From positions 1 through 47,961 of the forward strand of contig CALXXL010000016.1 in assembly GCA_944392655.1 (NCBI GenBank): a stretch of DNA of 47,961 bases, in the 5' to 3' direction. How positions within the stretch are numbered: the stretch's first letter is position 1; each line of letters starts with the position of its first letter. Below are positions 43,374 to 47,961 of this stretch, in pieces. The notes under the pieces were generated by a model that saw only the letters and a program-made list of their open reading frames with translations, was not told where the DNA came from and did not search any database. A program made the position numbers and the translations under genes. Source of the stretch: an uncultured Victivallaceae bacterium (GTDB lineage: Bacteria; Verrucomicrobiota; Lentisphaeria; Victivallales; Victivallaceae).

Positions 43374-44981
43374 ATGGGCAAAGGATTCTATATCGCGCTG
43401 GCGGTATTTCTGCTGCTGTTGCTGCTGCCGTTTTACTTTTACGAACGTGAGGGTGACGGGAGTCTGGATCTTCTGCCCGGCGGGGATGCGGTGGATACGC
43501 TGGTAATTATCGCGTCGCATCCGCGTCAGGTCAAGTGGGAGTTTGAGCGTGCGTTCCGGGATTATTACCGGGCGAAGCACGGGCGTGAAGTCCGGATAGA
43601 CTGGCGTGATGTCGGCGGCACGTCGGATGCGGCGAATTATATTGACAGCCGTTTTGCGTCGGAGTTCCGCAACTATTATGATGCAAATTATCCCGGGGAG
43701 TGGAGCGCGGCCACGGCGGCGGGCTTCAACGATGCGGCGTATGACGATGTTCCCGGCGACACGGCGGAAGCGCAGGCGCGCCGCCGTTTTTTAGCGTCGG
43801 ATGTATCGATTGGGATCGATCTATTGTGGGGCGGCGGCACCTATGAGCACGAGAGGAATGCGCGTCGCGGCTACGCGGTGGACGGCGGAGTGGCGAAGCG
43901 TCATCCGGAATATTTTGTTGATTCGGTGATTCCGGAATTTTTCACGGGCGAGACCTTGTATGATGCGGGCGGCCGTTTTTACGGCGGCTGTCTGTCGAGC
44001 ATGGGGATCTGCTGTAATCCGGAGCGTTATGCGGAGTTGGGATTGCCGTTGCCGGTGAGGTGGAGTGACCTGGGTCGTCCGGAGTTATACGGTTATGTTG
44101 CGGTGGGCGATCCGAGTAAAACCGGTTCAGTGGCGAAGTGTTTTGAATTGATTATTCAGCAGGAGATGCAGGAGGCGCGTCGCCGTGGGGAGGATGACGA
44201 TGCCGGCTGGCGCAATGCGCTTACGCTGTTGAAGCGTATTATCGGCAACAGTTACATCGTTACGGATGCGGCGGGCAAGATACCGCGTGAGGTTTCGTCT
44301 GGTTCCGGAGCGGCGGGTGTATGTATTGACTTCTACGGATTTCTGGAGGCGGAGTGGAGCGAATCGCGTTCTGGCGGGAAAGAGCGTATCCGTTATGTGA
44401 TGCCGGAGAACGGCAGTACGATATCGCCGGATCAGATCCAGCTTCTGCGTGGAGCGCCTAACCGTCAGGTAGCGGAGGAGTTTCTGGATTTTCTGTTGAG
44501 TTACGATGCGCAGAAATTGTGGAGTTACAAAGCTGGAACGCCGGGTGGACCGGAACGCTACACATTGCGCCGTCCTCCGATCCGGCGTGATCTTTACACG
44601 CCGGATAGCGTCTGTTACATGCCGGATCCGGACTATAATCCTTATGAATCGGAGCTGATCTACCAGCCTGAACTTACCGGACGTTATTTTTCGCTGATCC
44701 GTACGCTGATAAAATGCGTGATGGTGGATACGGTGGATGATTTAAGGCGTGCGTGGGGGGCGATAATTGCGGCGGGAGGTCCGGATGCGGTGCCTGAGGC
44801 ATACGCGGCATTTACGGAGCTTCCTTTTGATTACAGAGAAGCGTCGCACATGGCGGAGCTTTTGACGGCGAACGGTGATGAGTGGGATATGTACGATGTT
44901 ATCCGTTTGCGTGCCGGCTGGACGGAGAGTGCCCGTAACAGCTACCGCCGTGCGATTGAGCTTGCGGGGGAGGGCAGATAG
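43374..44981 (+). CDS. Membrane-anchored ABC substrate-binding protein
   Basis: A 535-residue type-2 periplasmic binding protein. One N-terminal helix (about 6-24, YIALAVFLLLLLLPFYFY) with no lipobox and no clear signal peptidase site suggests it stays anchored. The domain begins near residue 42 (TLVIIASHPRQVKWEFERAF), with WGGGTYEHERNARRGY, GICCNPERYAELGLPLPVRW and VAVGDPSKTGSVAKCFE, as in FbpA-type proteins. It is about 200 residues longer than those; an insert at about 75-135 and a long C-terminal extension account for this. The ligand is not shown by the sequence. Confidence 0.85.
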   Translation: MGKGFYIALAVFLLLLLLPFYFYEREGDGSLDLLPGGDAVDTLVIIASHPRQVKWEFERAFRDYYRAKHGREVRIDWRDVGGTSDAANYIDSRFASEFRNYYDANYPGEWSAATAAGFNDAAYDDVPGDTAEAQARRRFLASDVSIGIDLLWGGGTYEHERNARRGYAVDGGVAKRHPEYFVDSVIPEFFTGETLYDAGGRFYGGCLSSMGICCNPERYAELGLPLPVRWSDLGRPELYGYVAVGDPSKTGSVAKCFELIIQQEMQEARRRGEDDDAGWRNALTLLKRIIGNSYIVTDAAGKIPREVSSGSGAAGVCIDFYGFLEAEWSESRSGGKERIRYVMPENGSTISPDQIQLLRGAPNRQVAEEFLDFLLSYDAQKLWSYKAGTPGGPERYTLRRPPIRRDLYTPDSVCYMPDPDYNPYESELIYQPELTGRYFSLIRTLIKCVMVDTVDDLRRAWGAIIAAGGPDAVPEAYAAFTELPFDYREASHMAELLTANGDEWDMYDVIRLRAGWTESARNSYRRAIELAGEGR

Positions 44982-44985
44982 TTTT

Positions 44986-46668
44986 ATGAACCGTTTCTTA
45001 TTGCGTACATTTCTGCGTTATCTGGTTGCGTTGCCGGTTCTTGGTTTTCTGGTGATATTTTTATTGTATCCGATCTACGCGGTAGTGGCGGGTGGTGCGG
45101 ATATAACGATGATAGGGGAAGTATTTAAAAGTTCGCTTTACCGTGAGGGGCTGGTAAACGCGCTGCTGATAGCGCTGGGGACCACGCTGATATCGTTTAT
45201 CATATCGCTGCCATTGGCGTTGCTGTACAACCGTTTTGAGTTTCCCGGGAAAGAGGTGTGCAATCTACTGATAATGGCGCCGATGATTCTGCCGCCGTTT
45301 GTTGGTGCGTTAGGATTCCAGCAGCTTTTGGGGTATTACGGGGTATTCAATGCGGTGCTGACCGGTCTGGGATTTGAGCGTATAAACTTCCTTGCGGGGG
45401 AGGGGCGTTTCTGGGCGGTCTGTGCAATCGAGGCATTGCATCTGTATCCGGTATTGTATTTAAATTTAGTCACATCTTTGGCGAATGTCGATCCGGCGCT
45501 GCATGAAGCGGCGCGCAATCTCGGTGCGGGGTGGTTTACGCGTCTGCGCCGTATAACCTTGCCGTTGATCCGTCCGGGTATATTTGCCGGTGGGAGTATA
45601 ATTTTAATCTGGAGCTTCACGGAACTTGGTACGCCGTTGATGTTCGGTTTTACGAATGTGACTCCGGTGCAGGTATTTTTCGGAATAACGGAGTTGGAGC
45701 GTAACGCGATGCCTTTGGCGTTGACGGTGGTGATGCTTGCCGGCTCATCATTACTGTATATAGTTGGGCGTCTGCTGCTGGGCCGTCCGGGGGCGGCGTC
45801 GGCGGTCAAGGGAACGCTGGGCGCGTCGGCGGAGCGTCTTGCCGGAGGTTGCCGTTTTCTGCCGTTGTTATTATTTGGTCTGGTGACCTTTGCCGCGGTG
45901 CTGCCGCACATATCGCTGATACTTTTAGCTTTTTCGGGAGACTGGTACAACACGGTGCTGCCGTCCGGCTATACCTTTCTGAATTTCGAAAATGCGCTGT
46001 CGGACTCTCTGGTGATACCGAGTATAATCAACAGTCTGCAATACTCATTTACGGCGATGCTGCTGGCGGTATTGCTCGGGGTGCTGATATCGGTGATAGT
46101 TGTGCGTTGGAAGCTGCGTGGCGGGTGGATATTGGATGCGTTGTCGATGCTGCCGTTAGCGGTGCCCGGGATTGTCATGGCGTTTGGTTTTCTGGTATTG
46201 AGTTACCGCAATCCGGTATTGAATACGTTATTTGATGTGGAGAACAATCCCTTGCTGCTGCTGGCGGTGGCGTACGCGGTGCGCCGTCTGCCCTATGTGG
46301 TGCGTTCGGTGAGTTCCGGGCTGGAACAGACACCGGAAGAGCTGGAGCTTGCGGCGCGTAATCTTGGTGCGGGTTCGTTTACAGTTTTAAAGCGTATAAC
46401 GCTGCCGCTGATACTGGCGAATGTGATAGTTGGCGGTTTATTTGCCTTCAGTTTTTCGATGCTTGAGGTATCTGACAGTCTGATACTGGCGCAGAAGAGT
46501 GAATTTTATCCGATAACGAAGGCGATATACGATCTGTCGCAGATCAATGGTTCCGGTACATTCATTGCGTGTGCGTTTGGCGTATGGTCGATGCTGTTTC
46601 TGGGATCGACGATAGCGTTGGCTGGAGCGGTGCTTGGCCGGAAGATCGGAGCGATCTTCCGGCTGTAG
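44986..46668 (+). CDS. ABC transporter permease, two fused domains (FbpB type)
   Basis: A 560-residue inner-membrane protein with two BPD_transp_1 units, about twelve helices in all. Each unit carries an EAA loop: EAARNLGAGWFTRLRRITLP (first) and LAARNLGAGSFTVLKRITLP (second), which contact the ATPase dimer. Such fused permeases are usual in ferric-iron (FbpB/SfuB) systems. ATG 44986 is chosen because the preceding open frame overlaps the binding-protein gene, whose stop is only 4 bp upstream, and GGGGGAGGG lies before it. Confidence 0.92.
   Translation: MNRFLLRTFLRYLVALPVLGFLVIFLLYPIYAVVAGGADITMIGEVFKSSLYREGLVNALLIALGTTLISFIISLPLALLYNRFEFPGKEVCNLLIMAPMILPPFVGALGFQQLLGYYGVFNAVLTGLGFERINFLAGEGRFWAVCAIEALHLYPVLYLNLVTSLANVDPALHEAARNLGAGWFTRLRRITLPLIRPGIFAGGSIILIWSFTELGTPLMFGFTNVTPVQVFFGITELERNAMPLALTVVMLAGSSLLYIVGRLLLGRPGAASAVKGTLGASAERLAGGCRFLPLLLFGLVTFAAVLPHISLILLAFSGDWYNTVLPSGYTFLNFENALSDSLVIPSIINSLQYSFTAMLLAVLLGVLISVIVVRWKLRGGWILDALSMLPLAVPGIVMAFGFLVLSYRNPVLNTLFDVENNPLLLLAVAYAVRRLPYVVRSVSSGLEQTPEELELAARNLGAGSFTVLKRITLPLILANVIVGGLFAFSFSMLEVSDSLILAQKSEFYPITKAIYDLSQINGSGTFIACAFGVWSMLFLGSTIALAGAVLGRKIGAIFRL
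46637..46663 (+). other. Hairpin at the 3' end of the permease gene
   Basis: An 11-bp perfect stem (46637-46647 with 46653-46663) within the last codons of the permease, with no T run after it on either strand. It may protect the mRNA 3' end or help stop polymerase between convergent genes only 11 bp apart. Confidence 0.8.
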
Positions 46669-46679
46669 GAAAATATTAG

Positions 46680-47561
46680 TTATGCTTCGTATACCTGTTT
46701 TACGAAGCGTTTAAGGTTGGCGAGTCCGATATTGAGTGCGCGTTCATTATCCTCCATTCCTTCGAATTCGATGGAGAATACGCCGTCATATCCGGCGCGT
46801 TTCATAATTTCGAGACATCTTACGATAGGGATATCGCCGTGCCCGATAATTGCTCCGCGGAGGTAATTTCCGCCGCGTGAGCGGAACCATCCTTCGCCCG
46901 GGTTGGGCATAGAGCCGTCCTTTTTATGGAAGTCTTTAGCGTGAACGTGGAAAGCGTACTGCATAGCGATGCCGAGCGCGTAACCAGAATCTTCGTCGGC
47001 GCATGCGAAGTTGCCCATATCGACGAGCCATCCGAAGTTGGGGTGATTAACTCCGGCCATAATTTTCTCAACGCGTTCGGCGTTCTGGCTGAAGAATCCG
47101 TGGTTTTCTACCATGGTGCGGATATTTTTGGTTGCGGCGTATTCGGTGATAGCGCGGCATCCTTTAACGACCGTGGGCAGAGCGTAGTCGAAAGTTCTGG
47201 GGCCCTTGTGTTCGGGGAGGAATCCGAAAGTTGCGTCGTGGCGCATACCGGTTGCGCCGATAATTTCGGCGAGGTCGACCTGATGTTTAACGCGTTCGAC
47301 TTCAGCGTCGAAGTCGCCGTTGGATCCGTTGATAAAGTCTGCGCCGATGGTAAAATTGGATACCTGGAATCCTGCCTCGTCGCATGCTGAGCGGACTTTT
47401 TTCGCCCATTCGATTTCGTTTTCGCCTTCCGGCACGGTAAGACCGGCGTATTCGATGGCTTCGAAACCCATCTCCTTAGCCTTTGCGGGGAAAGTCAAGT
47501 CGTTTATTTTCCCTTCCTTGTAGTAGCGGAAGAAGCTGTATGAGCTGACGCCGATTTTCAT
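46680..47561 (-). CDS. TIM-barrel sugar phosphate isomerase/epimerase
   Basis: A 293-residue xylose-isomerase-like TIM barrel protein (AP endonuclease family 2 fold). Metal-site elements are visible: VENHGFFS (Glu, about residue 151), LVDMGNFACAD, FHVHAKDFHK and the final SIEFEGMED Glu. The enzyme would isomerise or epimerise a sugar or sugar acid; substrate unknown. AAGGTG lies seven bases ahead of the ATG. Proteins of this type are plentiful in Lentisphaerota. The 210 bp up to the tRNA contain its AT-rich promoter region (candidate -10 TATATT near 47625, minus) and nothing else that I recognise. Confidence 0.87.
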   Translation of the reverse strand: MKIGVSSYSFFRYYKEGKINDLTFPAKAKEMGFEAIEYAGLTVPEGENEIEWAKKVRSACDEAGFQVSNFTIGADFINGSNGDFDAEVERVKHQVDLAEIIGATGMRHDATFGFLPEHKGPRTFDYALPTVVKGCRAITEYAATKNIRTMVENHGFFSQNAERVEKIMAGVNHPNFGWLVDMGNFACADEDSGYALGIAMQYAFHVHAKDFHKKDGSMPNPGEGWFRSRGGNYLRGAIIGHGDIPIVRCLEIMKRAGYDGVFSIEFEGMEDNERALNIGLANLKRFVKQVYEA

Positions 47562-47724
47562 AGAATCACCTTTTTTTTGTGTGTGTTAAATATATAGGAT
47601 AAAAACTTCCGGGTGGGCATAATATAGACTTGGGTTATTAAAAATCCAGTATAAAAATTTACAATTCCCGAAAAAGGTTGCAGTGATATGATTAAAAAAA
47701 ATGGATATATTTAGGTTAAACGAT

Positions 47725-47752
47725 TTGCTTTTTTGTTAAAATGGGTTATTTT
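47725..47752 (+). promoter_or_regulatory. Promoter of the tRNA gene
   Basis: TTGCTT (47725-47730), 16 bp, TATTTT (47747-47752). The expected start near 47759 gives a 5' leader of about 13 bases before the mature tRNA. Confidence 0.6.
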
Positions 47753-47771
47753 AAGCGGAGTAGAAAGCTGT

Positions 47772-47847
47772 GGCGGGTTAGCTCAGCTGGCAGAGCAGTG
47801 GAATCATAATCCACGTGTCACTGGTTCGATCCCAGTACCCGCTACCA
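47772..47847 (+). tRNA. tRNA with CAU anticodon, probably elongator Met
   Basis: The full cloverleaf can be folded by hand: acceptor stem 47772-47778 with 47837-47843 (first pair G-U), D stem GCTC/GAGC, anticodon stem GTGGA/TCCAC with loop ATCATAA (anticodon CAT at 47805-47807), five-base variable loop, T stem ACTGG/CCAGT with loop TTCGATC, discriminator A and encoded CCA (47845-47847). The initiator marks (unpaired first position, three G-C pairs below the anticodon) are absent. Elongator Met is most likely, but tRNA-Ile2, in which C34 becomes lysidine, also has CAU and cannot be excluded. Confidence 0.93.
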
Positions 47848-47862
47848 CTTTTAGAAGATTAT

Positions 47863-47894
47863 AACGGGCGCATGGTAAATGCGTCCGTTTTTTT
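47863..47894 (+). terminator. Terminator of the tRNA gene
   Basis: A 10-bp stem with one G-U pair (47864-47873 with 47879-47888, loop GGTAA), then a T run (47888-47894). Its T run is the inner edge of the right end repeat. Confidence 0.88.
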
Positions 47895-47961
47895 ATATAG
47901 CTTAAGCGCAAAAAAACTACCGGCTGCGCCGGTATGTAGCCGAATAGCTTCAGCTTAAAGG
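47888..47961 (-). repeat. Right copy of the 74-bp inverted end repeat
   Basis: Exact reverse complement of bases 1-74. The terminator-like hairpin with seven T lies on the minus strand (47934-47910) and faces transcripts entering from the right. It begins 41 bases after the tRNA 3' end. It is likely a second copy of an interspersed repeat; an element inserted downstream of the tRNA is possible. Confidence 0.9.

Noticed and set aside
44875-44985. Upstream extension of the permease gene by 37 codons
   Set aside because: It overlaps the binding-protein gene, its translation is not membrane-like, and the ATG at 44986 has a good purine-rich site.
47772-47847. Initiator tRNA-fMet
   Set aside because: The first acceptor position is paired (G-U), and the anticodon stem lacks the three G-C pairs of initiators.
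1-47961. Plasmid, phage or linear element with terminal inverted repeats
   Set aside because: Gene content is chromosomal housekeeping (leu, lys, fol, acc, mutS, ftsK, sigma-70) with no replication, mobility or virion genes.

Overview
The window reads as bacterial chromosome, most likely from a member of the Lentisphaerota (Victivallales-like). This is an inference. The best pointer is a solitary type II pseudopilin (6567-7394) with the FTLVELLVVIAIIAIL start and an H-x9-DG C-terminal motif, a protein type that is greatly expanded in Lentisphaerota and Planctomycetota. The rest is housekeeping and biosynthesis: no phage, integrase, transposase, CRISPR array or toxin-antitoxin pair was found. 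The + strand is G-rich over C in most lines I counted by hand, in genes of both orientations. That fits one replichore with + as leading strand.

Layout, left half. 1-2000 carries leuC-leuD (leucine synthesis) on the minus strand. 2192-3709 is a UPF0371/DUF1846 protein. 3757-6366 is a minus-strand lysA-tsaB-membrane protein unit (diaminopimelate/lysine; tRNA t6A). 6567-7394 is the pseudopilin, between a clear promoter and a clear terminator. 7618-8476 holds two small envelope proteins of unknown role, then rbsK (-) and folD (+). 19310 down to 10422 is one long compact minus-strand run: HPr-kinase/ScmC-like ATPase, cmoA, cmoB (overlapping ATGA junctions), mutS, a phosphomannomutase/phosphoglucomutase, a DUF815-type AAA ATPase and an orphan dipeptide-type ABC permease. 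queH (19424-20011) faces it, so three tRNA-modification loci (tsaB, cmoAB, queH) lie within 16 kb. 20068-24336 is an RND efflux pump with its adaptor.

Right half. 24488-28092 holds an RsmB-type rRNA methyltransferase, a PhnP-like metallo-hydrolase and a YihY/BrkB membrane protein with a C-terminal extension. From 28274 to 46668 every gene is on the plus strand: ftsK, a RodZ-like HTH membrane protein, aroQ, accB-accC, an Asp23/Gls24 protein with an AmaP-like membrane partner, maf, then a four-gene set (retropepsin-like lipoprotein, inactive-transglutaminase/7TM protein, RimK-related ATP-grasp ligase, Wzx-type flippase). A sigma-70 factor follows, with repeats in its promoter region, 8 bp ahead of a ferric-iron/polyamine-type ABC transporter (ATPase, anchored binding protein, fused double permease). 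A TIM-barrel sugar isomerase (-) and a CAU tRNA (+) close the window.

The two ends are exact 74-bp inverted copies of each other, each containing a terminator-like hairpin pointing inward. They look like two copies of an interspersed repeat at which the sequence was broken, not the ends of a replicon. Several promoters share a TTGNNN-16/17-TANNNT form. Two of them (aroQ, queH) place the predicted transcription start at or within about three bases of the ATG, with no ribosome binding site, suggesting leaderless mRNAs. The least explained assemblies are the peptide-ligase-like cluster at 36304-40817, the kinase-cmoA-cmoB unit, and the AAA ATPase with its lone permease.
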